Source of the DNA: a virus
Virus record (IMG/VR): IMGVR_UViG_3300031851_000067
Location: 1 to 37,284 of that record
DNA: 37,284 nucleotides
Reading direction: 5' to 3' (one strand)
How positions within the stretch are numbered: position 1 is the stretch's first letter; each line of letters begins with the position of its first letter. A program made the translations under genes and the position numbers. Under the pieces are notes generated by a model that saw only the letters and a list, made by a program, of their open reading frames with translations, ran no database searches and was not told the origin of the DNA. Positions 6,119 to 15,834 of the stretch are shown in pieces.

Positions 6119-9100
6119 ATGGCTAGAATATCAACGTACGATCAGGACAGCACTCTAAATAAGCTAGACAAAGTAGTTGGTACTGACAGTGCTACTGGTG
6201 CTACTAAGAATTATACTATTCAGTCTTTAATGGGCCTTGTTAATGCCGAAGACTTAATTGATGTTTTCGATGGCGTTTCTTACACTTTTAAAAGCTTTGA
6301 CCATTACTCAACAAACCCAAGAGGTATTATAAGCCTCAACACAGGTACTGCAGTTACTTCACCATTTAGTGGCATAAGCCGACTATATATATCTGCATTA
6401 GATAAGCAAGGCAATTCTGTAGGAGACTATTTAGATGATACGGTAAATAGTTTTATTAGAATAGTACAAAAAAGCAATATTAATGCATATGGCGTTTTTG
6501 AAGTAAGAGACGTAACAAATTATGAAAACGGAGCTTATAAACTTTTAACTGTAATTTCTCGTACTGAAAACGGCAACATAATAGCAAATGAAGATTATTT
6601 TATTTCTAATTATTCTGCTGTATTTGATCAAGACTTTTCTGATGATTCTGTAACAGAGTTTAGCGATGTTACAAGCGCTGGTTCTGGACAGATCATAACT
6701 AATGCTGAAAGAACAAGTTTAAATAACTTTACAGCTAATGGATTGCTACATACAGACGTAGTAGATAATGTAACGTCTACAGCTGCTGATGTACCTTTGT
6801 CTGCTAATCAAGGTAAAATATTAAAAGATTTAATAAACAGCATTAATACACTTTTAACAAGTGATAATGTTGATTTAGATAGCCTGCAAGAGGTTGTAGA
6901 CTATATAGAAGCCAATAAAGATACTTTAGATAATTTAGGTATAAGCAATATATCTGGACTTCAAGCGGCTTTAGATGCAAAACAAAATACAGAGGCTGGT
7001 AAAGGTTTATCGGCTAATGATTTTACCACGGCTTTACTTACTAAATTAAATGGTATAGCTGCTGGAGCGCAAGTAAATGTAAAACCTAATTGGACAGCAG
7101 GTGCGGGTACAGATGCGGAAATATTAAACAAACCGTCTGACTTAACAAACCTAACTCTTTATAGTGTAACTAACCTTAACGACGTTACATCAGCTGGTTC
7201 GGGCGCTATTATAACCTCTGCAGAAAGAACTAAATTAACAGGAATTGCAGCAGGCGCTGAGGTAAACGTGCAGGCTGATTGGAATGAAGCTAGTTCTTCA
7301 GCTGATTCTTTTATTCAAAATAAACCTTCATTAGCTCCGTCTAATGCGGAACAAAATGTTCAGTCCGACTTTAATGAAACTGATACAAATAGTGATGCGT
7401 TTATTTTAAATAAACCAAACTTAACTTTAAAAGCGGACAAAACGACTACAATAGAAGTTGTAGGAACTGCTAACGAAATTGTAGTAGCTCCATTGGGCGC
7501 GCAAGACTTATCAACAAATAGAACATTTGCGGTAGGTTTACCAAATGATGTAACCATTGGTGAAGATTTAAAAGTTAACGAAACCATTGAACTGGTAAAC
7601 GCTCAATCCTCAACCCCTGCTTTTGATAATGGTATATATTACACTACTGAAGATGGGCACGATACTTTACATTTCCGGTATCACGGTCACGATTTAAGTA
7701 TTGATTACTTAACTGAAAACATACCGACTGGAATATTAAACGGAGGTGTACTGTCTACAAATACATCCACGACATTTGACGTTGCAGCTGGGGATGGTGT
7801 TATTAATATACTTAACAAAGATAATTCTGACCCGCATCCAGAAATTAAAAAAGTTTCGTGGTCTGCCACAACAGTCACGCATACTTTAGGCAACGCAGGC
7901 GATGCTAATCAATTAAACACATGGGTATATGTTGATTCTTCTGGGAATATCCAGCAGACTTTAACCACGCCCTCTCCTGCTTTATGGAGAAGCAATATAG
8001 TACTGGGGTCTGTAATACACTCTAGTAACGCAATTAGGTTTGTAAAAACATTCCCTAGACCATCTTATTCAAATGGCAATACGTTTGCAGAGTTTGTAGA
8101 AATATTTGGTCCATTAAAAAAATCAGGGCATTTACTTACTGTAAATAGCACGAATACGCTGGCGCTTGATAGAGCAGCCGGTATTTCTTTTGGAGTCGGT
8201 AGAAATTACCAAATAGACGCAGAAGAGCCTAACTTAGTTTCCGATGGAGCAACCACTCCCGCATTCCACAGATATTCCAGTACAGCTTCGGGCTTTACAA
8301 AAGACGATGGAACAGCAGGCGCGGGGTATACATCAATAGATCCTACAAAATACGACAATAGCGGAACTTTAACAACCGCTTCAGCTGGCCAATATACTGC
8401 GCAAAGATTATTTCATTTTCCTAATAATACAAATGTAATAGTCGCATATTATGGTAAAGCCGAGTACGCTAGTATTGATGATGCTGAAAAAAATTACTTA
8501 TTAGAAGATTTTCAAGAAGCAGACAATACTTCTAGCCAAGCTATATATCTTGGTGCGCTAATAGTAAAGGGTAATGCTACAGATTTAGGTAATTCTTCTC
8601 AAGCTAAAATATTAACCGGTGGTATATTTAGAAGTTTATCAGCTACTAATTTAGGTGGAGTTGCTATAGATTCTGCAATAAACGACCTAACCGACGTAAA
8701 TATAACAAGTGTAGCCAATGATGAAATATTACAATATAATAGTTCAACCGGAAATTGGGAAAACCAAGCCGTTATATCAGGAACTGGCGTAGCTAACAAA
8801 ATAGCTATTTGGTCAGGGGCGAGCGCACTTACCCAAGACACTAACCTGCACTGGGATACAACTAATGACAGGCTAGGGATTGGGACTTCGAGTCCTACAA
8901 GTGCTTTGCATATATCTGATACAACACCGGAAATATATTTAGAAGATTCAAACAATACTGCTGATGCTAAACTTTTAGCTAATAATGGTAATCTTGGTTT
9001 ATTTTCAGATGTAAACAATGAGCACGCTTCATCTATTATATATTTTAATGTAGATGGAAGTGAAAAAATGCGCATAGACTCTTCTGGCAAAGTAGGAATA

Positions 9101-10558
9101 GGGACTACGAATCCACAAGAAGCCTTGGATGTTATTGGATTTATACAATCGGACTCTATTATAGTTGATCAAAATAGCTTATTTATAAATTCTAATCAGA
9201 GTCCTAATGTAGGAATGGGTACAAATTCCCCTAGTGAAAGATTAGATGTATTAGGGGTGGTAAAGGCAACAGGTCTTAAGGTTAATAACAATACTATTTA
9301 TGTAGCTAACTCTGGCACAAATGTAGGAATAGGTACTACTAGCCCTTCGGTTTCTCTTGATATTAGTGATACAGATGCTATTCAAGTTCCAGCGGGAACT
9401 ACAGCACAAAGACCTACTGCTGCAAACGGTATGCTAAGGTATAATTCTGAGGATGCTCAATTTGAAGGTTATGCAGATGGTGCTTGGGGCGCAATAGCGG
9501 GCTCGGGCGGTGGAAGTGGAGAAATAGTAAAACAAACGTTTAGCGGTACTGGATCTCAAACTACATTCACGTTGGCTAACACAATTGCGGATATTGATAA
9601 TATATCTGTATATGTAAGTGGTGTTTATCAATACCCATCAAACTATACGGTAAATGGCACAGATGTTACATTTAACGCGGGTTCAATCCCCGCATCGGGT
9701 ACAAATAATGTGCATTTTATTCACACCACAACTGTCGCAAATCTAACAGAAGTCGGTTCTGTATTTGTGGACCAGTTCACAGGCGACGGCACGGCAACAC
9801 AATTTTCTGCATTAAGCATCGCGCCTACAAGCGAAAATAATACAGATGTATATATAGACGGTGTATATCAGCAGAAAAATGCTTATGGCATTGCTGGTAC
9901 AGCAATTACATTTAGTGATCCACCAGATGCTGGGGCCTATATAGAGGTTAAAACAATGGGTACTATTGCCCCTGCTGCTGTTAATGCTGTAACTACAAGT
10001 TTAGTTTCAGATTCATTTACAGCCACTGCAGATCAAACTAGTTTTACTTTAACAAATGGTACACCAAGCGCAAAAGAGCTTACAATGGTCTTTGTACAGG
10101 GCGTATATCAAGCTAAAGCAAATTACAGCTTACTAACTAACCCTACTAGAATAGTATTAACAGAAGGCGCTGAAGTTGGTGAAACAGTTGAAGTAATATC
10201 TGTATCAGGCGCAAACTTAACAACAAGCCCTGTAGCAAGTGTTAACGGTCAAACAGGAGCCGTAACTTTTGATACATATACAGCACCGACTGTATATGTA
10301 ATAAATACAAACACAACAGCTGCTGCAAATTCAGTTTATGTTTTAACAGCCAACCTTACGCTAACACTACCGGCTAGTCCAAGTTCAGGTGACTCTATAA
10401 AGATTTCAAATAGATCTGGAGTTGCAACTTGTGTACTCGCAAGGAATGGTAGTAATATAATGGGTAGCGCATCTGATTTAACATTAGATACAGCATCTGC
10501 AAGCTTTGAATTAATATACTCTGACGCAACAAACGGCTGGGTAATAATAGGACAATAA
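6119..10558 (+). CDS. large modular tail fibre protein
   Basis: A 1479-residue fibre. The N-terminus (DSTLNKLDKVVGTDSATG) probably anchors it to the virion. Repeated blocks DVTSAGSGxIITxAERTxL (about 182 and 355), NxxADWNE...FIQNKPSL and ILNKPxxL follow, as in many phage shaft regions. Around 920-1075 are four GxGTxxPxxxLDI/V turns typical of phage and trimeric-adhesin shafts. Three repeats of about 80 residues (1150-1385) contain VYVSGVYQ, VYIDGVYQ and VFVQGVYQ. The last 100 residues, with LTLTLPASPSSGDSIKI and GWVIIGQ, resemble a fibre-tip domain. It should assemble as a trimer and bind the host surface. It is followed, one base later, by three paralogous fibre genes. Confidence 0.85.
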   Translation: MARISTYDQDSTLNKLDKVVGTDSATGATKNYTIQSLMGLVNAEDLIDVFDGVSYTFKSFDHYSTNPRGIISLNTGTAVTSPFSGISRLYISALDKQGNSVGDYLDDTVNSFIRIVQKSNINAYGVFEVRDVTNYENGAYKLLTVISRTENGNIIANEDYFISNYSAVFDQDFSDDSVTEFSDVTSAGSGQIITNAERTSLNNFTANGLLHTDVVDNVTSTAADVPLSANQGKILKDLINSINTLLTSDNVDLDSLQEVVDYIEANKDTLDNLGISNISGLQAALDAKQNTEAGKGLSANDFTTALLTKLNGIAAGAQVNVKPNWTAGAGTDAEILNKPSDLTNLTLYSVTNLNDVTSAGSGAIITSAERTKLTGIAAGAEVNVQADWNEASSSADSFIQNKPSLAPSNAEQNVQSDFNETDTNSDAFILNKPNLTLKADKTTTIEVVGTANEIVVAPLGAQDLSTNRTFAVGLPNDVTIGEDLKVNETIELVNAQSSTPAFDNGIYYTTEDGHDTLHFRYHGHDLSIDYLTENIPTGILNGGVLSTNTSTTFDVAAGDGVINILNKDNSDPHPEIKKVSWSATTVTHTLGNAGDANQLNTWVYVDSSGNIQQTLTTPSPALWRSNIVLGSVIHSSNAIRFVKTFPRPSYSNGNTFAEFVEIFGPLKKSGHLLTVNSTNTLALDRAAGISFGVGRNYQIDAEEPNLVSDGATTPAFHRYSSTASGFTKDDGTAGAGYTSIDPTKYDNSGTLTTASAGQYTAQRLFHFPNNTNVIVAYYGKAEYASIDDAEKNYLLEDFQEADNTSSQAIYLGALIVKGNATDLGNSSQAKILTGGIFRSLSATNLGGVAIDSAINDLTDVNITSVANDEILQYNSSTGNWENQAVISGTGVANKIAIWSGASALTQDTNLHWDTTNDRLGIGTSSPTSALHISDTTPEIYLEDSNNTADAKLLANNGNLGLFSDVNNEHASSIIYFNVDGSEKMRIDSSGKVGIGTTNPQEALDVIGFIQSDSIIVDQNSLFINSNQSPNVGMGTNSPSERLDVLGVVKATGLKVNNNTIYVANSGTNVGIGTTSPSVSLDISDTDAIQVPAGTTAQRPTAANGMLRYNSEDAQFEGYADGAWGAIAGSGGGSGEIVKQTFSGTGSQTTFTLANTIADIDNISVYVSGVYQYPSNYTVNGTDVTFNAGSIPASGTNNVHFIHTTTVANLTEVGSVFVDQFTGDGTATQFSALSIAPTSENNTDVYIDGVYQQKNAYGIAGTAITFSDPPDAGAYIEVKTMGTIAPAAVNAVTTSLVSDSFTATADQTSFTLTNGTPSAKELTMVFVQGVYQAKANYSLLTNPTRIVLTEGAEVGETVEVISVSGANLTTSPVASVNGQTGAVTFDTYTAPTVYVINTNTTAAANSVYVLTANLTLTLPASPSSGDSIKISNRSGVATCVLARNGSNIMGSASDLTLDTASASFELIYSDATNGWVIIGQ

Positions 10559-10559
10559 T

Positions 10560-11144
10560 ATGGGTAATCTAACGGATTCATTTCCAGCGGCTTCGTCTAG
10601 CAACGTATTAGAAATAATACAAGGCTCGGCTGACGGGAGAAGTATAACCGTTGGTTCTGGAGCCTATACTTTAGAAAACGTTACAACTTATACGAATAGC
10701 ACCACTAGTTATCAAAAAATACCAGGCAGTTTAATAGCTTATACTCCACCTGCAGAAGCAAGATCAGTTTTATATAAATTTGATTTTAAATGGCATTCTA
10801 TTGGGTCTTCTGGAATTTCTCATTTTTATGTAGATGTTGATGGTACTAGAATAACAAATTCAAATAAAACTTTTTCTGAAAACTATTCGGGAAACCACGT
10901 CCACACTCACGGCGGAAGGAACGATAGTATATATTGGGTTTTTGATTTAACAGTAAGTTCAGATAACGCTGCTAATGGAGAATTTTCAAGCTGGACTTCT
11001 AATAAAACAATACAAACAAAGTTTAGAAGATATAATAGTATTTATGGCGTTGCCGCTAATTATAATAGATATTATAATGGGGGTAACGCAGCGGGCAACG
11101 ATGCTTATACTATACCTTCATTAACAATAATAGCTTTAAAATAA
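10560..11144 (+). CDS. fibre-tip paralogue 1
   Basis: A 194-residue protein, the first of three tandem paralogues. It starts MGNLTDSFPAASSSNVLEII, continues with a DGRSITV strand, YTPPAEARSVLYKF, WVFDLTVSSDNAANGEFSSW and ends SLTIIALK. The alternation of short polar and hydrophobic runs suggests a beta-sandwich. The His/Gly-rich loop (GNHVHTHGGR, about 111-120) stands at a similar place in all three copies and might bind metal or sugar. No signal peptide or catalytic motif is present. It is probably an adhesion tip or accessory of the upstream fibre. Confidence 0.7.
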   Translation: MGNLTDSFPAASSSNVLEIIQGSADGRSITVGSGAYTLENVTTYTNSTTSYQKIPGSLIAYTPPAEARSVLYKFDFKWHSIGSSGISHFYVDVDGTRITNSNKTFSENYSGNHVHTHGGRNDSIYWVFDLTVSSDNAANGEFSSWTSNKTIQTKFRRYNSIYGVAANYNRYYNGGNAAGNDAYTIPSLTIIALK

Positions 11145-11740
11145 TGGGTAATTTAACAGATTTATTTCCAGCCCCCGCTTCTAATTCAATATTAGAAACC
11201 TTAGTTGGGGTTGCAGACGGAAGGTCTGTTACAGTACCTTCTGGAACTTACACGTTTGGTAACGTTACGGCAAGACAAACTTTAAGTACAAGTTATACTG
11301 ATGTAACAGGAAGCAGTATTACATATACACCTCCTGCAGAAGCAAATTATGTTTCTTATAAGTTTTTTTACAAGTCTGATTCTCGCGATATAAATTACGG
11401 GTCATCTGGAATACACAATATTGCTTTGTATTTAGACGGAACCCGAGTTGCTCGCGCACAAAAAAGCGTAGCTGGCAATTACAGTGGCAGCCACTCTAAT
11501 AATCACGCATCATTTACACAATATGTAGAATTTGTTTTTGATTTAACAGCATACAGCGATGATATATCAAACGGGAAGCTCGCGGGGTGGACAACCGCTA
11601 AAGAAATAAAAGTAATGGCAAGAGATCATAATTCTCCATATTATAGAGCTACCATTCATACAAATATTTGGAGAGATGGAACTGCTGCTGGGGAATTTAC
11701 TTATTATCAGCCTATAATTAAAATAACAGCATTTAAATAA
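11144..11740 (+). CDS. fibre-tip paralogue 2
   Basis: A 198-residue protein with the same framework as its neighbours: MGNLTDLFPAPASNSILETL at the start, DGRSVTVPSGTYTFGN, YTPPAEANYVSYKF, FVFDLTAYSDDISNGKLAGW, then IKITAFK at the end. The His/Ser-rich loop (NYSGSHSNNHASF) corresponds to the His-rich loop of paralogue 1. Its start overlaps the upstream stop (TAATG) and its stop overlaps the next start, so all three copies are translated together. It differs from its neighbours mainly in the loops, consistent with different ligand choice. Confidence 0.7.
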   Translation: MGNLTDLFPAPASNSILETLVGVADGRSVTVPSGTYTFGNVTARQTLSTSYTDVTGSSITYTPPAEANYVSYKFFYKSDSRDINYGSSGIHNIALYLDGTRVARAQKSVAGNYSGSHSNNHASFTQYVEFVFDLTAYSDDISNGKLAGWTTAKEIKVMARDHNSPYYRATIHTNIWRDGTAAGEFTYYQPIIKITAFK

Positions 11741-12315
11741 TGAGTAACTTTACAGATTTATTTCCGGCAGTTTCTTCTAATAATGTTTTAGAAATGATAT
11801 GCGGTATTGGTGATGGCCGAACTGTACATGGGGTTACTAACAGCTATACTATGGGAACGGCCTCTGCGATAGAGTTAACCACAAGTTACCAGGATATGCA
11901 GGGTAGCTCTATAGACTATATATTACCCGATGGCGCTAATTATGTGCACTATGAATATATTGTTAAATGGGCGGCAAGGGATTACAGCGGAATATGTAAC
12001 TGGAGATTATATTTTGACGGGTACGAAGTAAATAGTGCGTTTGTTTCTAACGCGAGTAGTTTCGGAAGCAGCAATCACGGGCACCATTTAGTTTATATAA
12101 ATTGGGTTTTTGATTTAACAGTTAGTACTACAGATTACACGGACGGAAAAATATTAAAATCTGATTGGACAGGCGCTAAAAATATAAAAGTAATGGCAAG
12201 AGAACATACTTCAACTTATGATGCACGAGCCCACTGGACTACTTGGCGGGATGGCAGTACCTCTGGGTACCCATTTTTAGATGTTCCTTTATTAACAGTA
12301 ACAGCATATTCATAA
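11740..12315 (+). CDS. fibre-tip paralogue 3
   Basis: A 191-residue protein, the most diverged of the three copies. It keeps MSNFTDLFPAVSSNNVLEMI, GIGDGRTVHGV, DYILPDGANYVHYEYIVKW, a His-rich loop (SSNHGHHLVY, about 108-117), NWVFDLTVSTTDYTDGKIL and IKVMAREHTS. The YTPPAEA segment of copies 1 and 2 is replaced by YILPDGA. The shared order shows descent by tandem duplication. It ends three bases before the next gene. Confidence 0.7.
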   Translation: MSNFTDLFPAVSSNNVLEMICGIGDGRTVHGVTNSYTMGTASAIELTTSYQDMQGSSIDYILPDGANYVHYEYIVKWAARDYSGICNWRLYFDGYEVNSAFVSNASSFGSSNHGHHLVYINWVFDLTVSTTDYTDGKILKSDWTGAKNIKVMAREHTSTYDARAHWTTWRDGSTSGYPFLDVPLLTVTAYS

Positions 12316-12318
12316 ATC

Positions 12319-12621
12319 ATGATTTCATATACATATCAAATATTGTCGCTAAAAAAACATAACGATAATTTTTTAAACAATATAAAAAGTTTTAAAATAC
12401 GTATTACCGGTACAGAGGGCGGCGAATCGCATTATGTAGATGATGAAATATTATTAGACATGCCTTCTGAAGGTTCTTTTATAGAATACCAAGAGTTAAC
12501 AGAAGAAAATTTAGTTAACTGGTATAAAGACGGTATAAGAGAAAATTTTGCTCAAAGCGAAATACAACAAAAATTTAATTTAAATAAAGGTACTGAAACA
12601 ATTAGTTTTCCCTGGTTATGA
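12319..12621 (+). CDS. small fibre-associated protein (DUF7936-like)
   Basis: A 100-residue acidic protein. It has an N-terminal strand-rich half (SYTYQILSL, KSFKIRITGTEGG) then FIEYQELTEENLVNWYKDGI, a low-complexity Gln/Lys-rich helix and a terminal SFPWL. The late LTEExxxxWxxxxI and Pro-Trp near the end recall a short domain (probably DUF7936) found in many phage tail-fibre regions. The family call is from memory. Its stop overlaps the next start as ATGA (12618-12621). Confidence 0.6.
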   Translation: MISYTYQILSLKKHNDNFLNNIKSFKIRITGTEGGESHYVDDEILLDMPSEGSFIEYQELTEENLVNWYKDGIRENFAQSEIQQKFNLNKGTETISFPWL

Positions 12622-15600
12622 TAGGAACATCACAATTAATTAATACGTTTTCACGTCCGTGTTTTACAGATACGACAGATATATTTAAAGACGGAAGTGG
12701 AGTAGCCCTGCATGGTTTAGATTATGATGCTTCAGATGCTGGGGGTGCTTCAGGTAAATTTGGTGAAGCTGCTATATTTAATGGGAGTAGTTCTGTTGTA
12801 ACAATAAATAGTACTTTTGATTTTAGTTCAAGTTTTTCAATTTCAATGTGGTTCAACGCTGATACTTTACCTTCCGGTACTTATATACCATTGTTTTTTA
12901 CAGATGGGTATGGAGGACCTAGCTCAGATTATGGAATTGCTTTATATTTATACGGTAATACTATAAAACCATGGATAGACAGGCAAGGTACATATACTAA
13001 CATTTTTACAGCAGGAACGCTGTCTACAGGCACGTGGTATCATGTAGTGCTAAATAGAGACTATAATTCTAAGTGGGAATTGTTTTTAAATGGCTTATCT
13101 CTAGGAACTTATACAGGAGTTGGTTTAACTGATAACTACACTCCCAGTTCTTTTAGTACAATAGGAAAGCATTCTACTGCTAGTATGTGGTTTGACGGAA
13201 AAATAGACCAAGTAAGAATATTTAATACAGCGCCTATACAATCTCAAGTTACCCAATTATTTCAAGAAAACAGTTCAACTGTAGGTACACATTTATTTGG
13301 GTGTGTTGCAAACTATAATCTTGATGGTAGTGCAAAAGAGTCTATGGGTACCACGGCTTATGATGGTACAGAAACAGATATAACATATAGATATGACGGA
13401 ACCCCGACAGCAGTAGACTTCGGCGTTGGAGGCAAATCAAACTATGGCGCAAGGTTTAATGGAAGTAGTAGTTATATAAACCTTCCAAATTTAGGTACAG
13501 ATTTGTCAGGTTCAAATACAAGAACTTTATCAGCTTGGGTAAAGCTTGATTCAAACCCTTCTGTTTATTCTGCGGTTGTATCTTATGGTGGGGCTGGGAG
13601 TTTGCAAAGTTTTGGTATATATATGTCAAGTACAGGCACACCAAGAATAAGTTATTATAATTTAAATTGGGATACAAGTACATCCTTAACTTTGGGTAAT
13701 TGGTATCATATAGTTGGTATATATAAAGGTGGAAATGTTGAAACATCAACTAATACAGAATTATATATTAATGGACAAATACAAACATTAACTATAACAA
13801 ATAGTCTCAATTTGACAGGCGCAATTAATACATCTAATACAAATTATGCTATTGGTTATTATAGAGCAAGTCCAAGTGGGTCTTATTTTAATGGTGACAT
13901 AGACCAAGTAAGGGTATTCAACAAAGCGTTATCATCTGCAGAAGTTGGTAAACTTTATGGTAATGGTGCAGGAGAAATAGCTTGTGCTTATACATCTACT
14001 ACAGGCATAGTAAACTATCCTTCAGATACTACACCAGTCGCTTATTACAAACTTGACAACAGTTCAGAAGACTATTCTACTGGAGGTAACGATGGAACAG
14101 CCACGAACGTTGAGTATAAGTTTGGAAGGTATGGTCAAGCTGCGGTGTTTAATGGGAGTAGTAGTGCTATTGTATTGCCAAATGATATTCTAGATACAAG
14201 TGAACATTCTATTTCTTTATGGTTCAATTTAGATGACACGAATGGTATACAGACTGTTCTTGAAATGGATTATGAAAATAGAATTTTATTTAGGGCAGTT
14301 TCAACTGATAGTAATTTAGCTTATATAGGAAGTGTTGGATATTTTGACCACGGAATTCCTTTTTCTGCTGGTCAGTGGTATCATTTAGTAATTACTTTTA
14401 GTGCAGGTAATCCTTTTAAAATTTATGTAGATGGTGTGTTATCTTATACAGGAGCAAATTCAAACATTAAATCGCAAGATAATGATAATATTTTAGGCGC
14501 AAGCAATAGTTCAGGTGCTAATGGAGTGGATGGCAAGATTGACCAAGTACGCATCTATTCAACTGCCCTTACAAGTAGTCAAGTAACCGAACTATACAAC
14601 GAAAAGCCTGAAGTAGATACATCTAACTTTAAGGCTGTATTGTATGAGGGGAATGGTGGAACTCAATATATTTCTAATGTAGGAATGGACTTGGAAACTG
14701 ATGGCGGTTTAGTTTGGATAAAGAACAGAGACGTTGCTGATGCTCACGTTTGGTTTGATTCTGTAAGGGGAGCAACAAAATATATAATGAGTAATTTACC
14801 AGCACTTGAAACTACACAGGCTAATACTTTAGACTCATTTGAGGCTAATGGTTTCTTTTTAGGTTCTGACCCAACAGGTGGTGCTATGAATGCCAACAAC
14901 GAAAGTTATGTTAGCTGGGTATGGAAAGGCGGCGGAGAGGCAGTCCAAAATAATGATGGTACTATTCAAGGTGCTAATTGTATGGTTTCTGCTAATACAG
15001 AAGCGGGGTTTAGTATTGTGAAGTATACAGGAAATAGTACTGCAGGGGCAACAGTAGGACACGGACTTTCTTCTGCTCCCGACTTAATTATAGTTAAACT
15101 TTTAGATTCAACTAAAGATTGGTATGTGTTTTCTGAACTATTAGGACAAAGTGGTGGCGAATATCAATACCTTGAGCTTAATACAAACGATGATGCAACA
15201 ACATTTGTTTCACAAGAGGTTTGGAATGGAGATTTGCCCACATCGGATTTATTCACACTTACAGGGGGTAGTGCTGATAATTTAACCAATAATGACTATA
15301 TAGCCTATTGTTGGCATTCAGTTGCAGGTTATAGTAAGATAGGGAGTTATCAGGGGAATGCAGGAACTAAAACCATATATACAACAGATGATGATACATC
15401 AACAGGAAGTGGAGGTTTTGAACCATCTTTTGTCTTAATGAAAAATTTTGAAGATGAAACCAATTCGCATTGGGTTGTTTTAGATAATGCAAGAAGTACG
15501 ACTAATCCAAGAGAAGATGAATTGTATCCTGGTCTACCCAATGCAAACCAAGACCTTAATAGGCAAGTTAACTTTGTGTCTAATGGTTTTCAATTGACAA

Positions 15601-15656
15601 GTAGTTCGTACGCTAATAGAAGTGGTATAGATTATATATATATGGCATTTAAATAA
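12618..15656 (+). CDS. lectin-like tail protein with three LamG-type domains
   Basis: A 1012-residue protein. Three concanavalin A-like (LamG/laminin-G type 3) domains occur at about residues 50-215, 235-450 and 470-660. Each has FSISMWF- or LSAWVKL-like strands, WYHxV, a YxNG or YVDG turn and a closing DGKIDQVRIF-like strand with GDIDQVRVF and GKIDQVRIY as variants. The C-terminal third (from about 680) contains SYVSWVWKGGG, MVSANTEAGFSIVKYTG (about 787-803), HGLSSAPDLIIVK and a final YIYMAFK, matching a common phage tail-tip domain. LamG folds bind glycans, so receptor or capsule binding is likely. It starts inside the upstream stop and ends in a TAATG overlap. Confidence 0.85.
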   Translation: MIGTSQLINTFSRPCFTDTTDIFKDGSGVALHGLDYDASDAGGASGKFGEAAIFNGSSSVVTINSTFDFSSSFSISMWFNADTLPSGTYIPLFFTDGYGGPSSDYGIALYLYGNTIKPWIDRQGTYTNIFTAGTLSTGTWYHVVLNRDYNSKWELFLNGLSLGTYTGVGLTDNYTPSSFSTIGKHSTASMWFDGKIDQVRIFNTAPIQSQVTQLFQENSSTVGTHLFGCVANYNLDGSAKESMGTTAYDGTETDITYRYDGTPTAVDFGVGGKSNYGARFNGSSSYINLPNLGTDLSGSNTRTLSAWVKLDSNPSVYSAVVSYGGAGSLQSFGIYMSSTGTPRISYYNLNWDTSTSLTLGNWYHIVGIYKGGNVETSTNTELYINGQIQTLTITNSLNLTGAINTSNTNYAIGYYRASPSGSYFNGDIDQVRVFNKALSSAEVGKLYGNGAGEIACAYTSTTGIVNYPSDTTPVAYYKLDNSSEDYSTGGNDGTATNVEYKFGRYGQAAVFNGSSSAIVLPNDILDTSEHSISLWFNLDDTNGIQTVLEMDYENRILFRAVSTDSNLAYIGSVGYFDHGIPFSAGQWYHLVITFSAGNPFKIYVDGVLSYTGANSNIKSQDNDNILGASNSSGANGVDGKIDQVRIYSTALTSSQVTELYNEKPEVDTSNFKAVLYEGNGGTQYISNVGMDLETDGGLVWIKNRDVADAHVWFDSVRGATKYIMSNLPALETTQANTLDSFEANGFFLGSDPTGGAMNANNESYVSWVWKGGGEAVQNNDGTIQGANCMVSANTEAGFSIVKYTGNSTAGATVGHGLSSAPDLIIVKLLDSTKDWYVFSELLGQSGGEYQYLELNTNDDATTFVSQEVWNGDLPTSDLFTLTGGSADNLTNNDYIAYCWHSVAGYSKIGSYQGNAGTKTIYTTDDDTSTGSGGFEPSFVLMKNFEDETNSHWVVLDNARSTTNPREDELYPGLPNANQDLNRQVNFVSNGFQLTSSSYANRSGIDYIYMAFK

Positions 15657-15830
15657 TGAAGAAACTATTTTTTATACTACTTAGTACATTCACATTTGCA
15701 CAACAAGATATATATGGGTTATGTGGAGAAAATATAATGGATTTGAATACAGATGGTTTTCAATTAAAAACATCAAGTTCATCAAAAAAACGGACTTAAT
15801 AAAGTTTTTATATATATAGCTTTTAAATAA
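15656..15830 (+). pseudogene. frameshifted fibre-tip remnant behind a signal-peptide-like start
   Basis: A frame starts at 15656 (TAATG overlap) with MKKLFFILLSTFTFAQQ, which looks like a cleavable signal peptide, and stops at 15799 after 47 residues. Its C-terminal part, DLNTDGFQLKTSSSSKK, resembles the end of the upstream lectin-like protein (DLNRQVNFVSNGFQLTSSS). The sequence after an A7 run (15784-15790) continues in another frame as GLNKVFIYIAFK to a stop at 15828-15830, again like the upstream end YIYMAFK. Removing one A would join both parts. It is therefore most likely a truncated fibre-tip copy with a one-base indel, or an indel error in the sequence. A signal peptide on a phage fibre would be odd. 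Confidence 0.6.
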
Positions 15831-15834
15831 AATT

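Noticed and set aside
8599-9090. Leftward 163-codon frame within the large fibre gene
   Set aside because: It is antisense to a repeat-rich fibre region with clear motifs in the forward frame.
13456-13749. Leftward 97-codon frame within the lectin-like gene
   Set aside because: Tyr/Asn/Leu-rich shadow of a LamG-domain coding region; no start context or motif.
15776-15815. Programmed -1 frameshift at the A7 run
   Set aside because: The -1 frame reads only about nine codons to a stop and does not reach the fibre-like YIAFK end; the conserved end needs a one-base deletion or +1 shift, so an indel is simpler.
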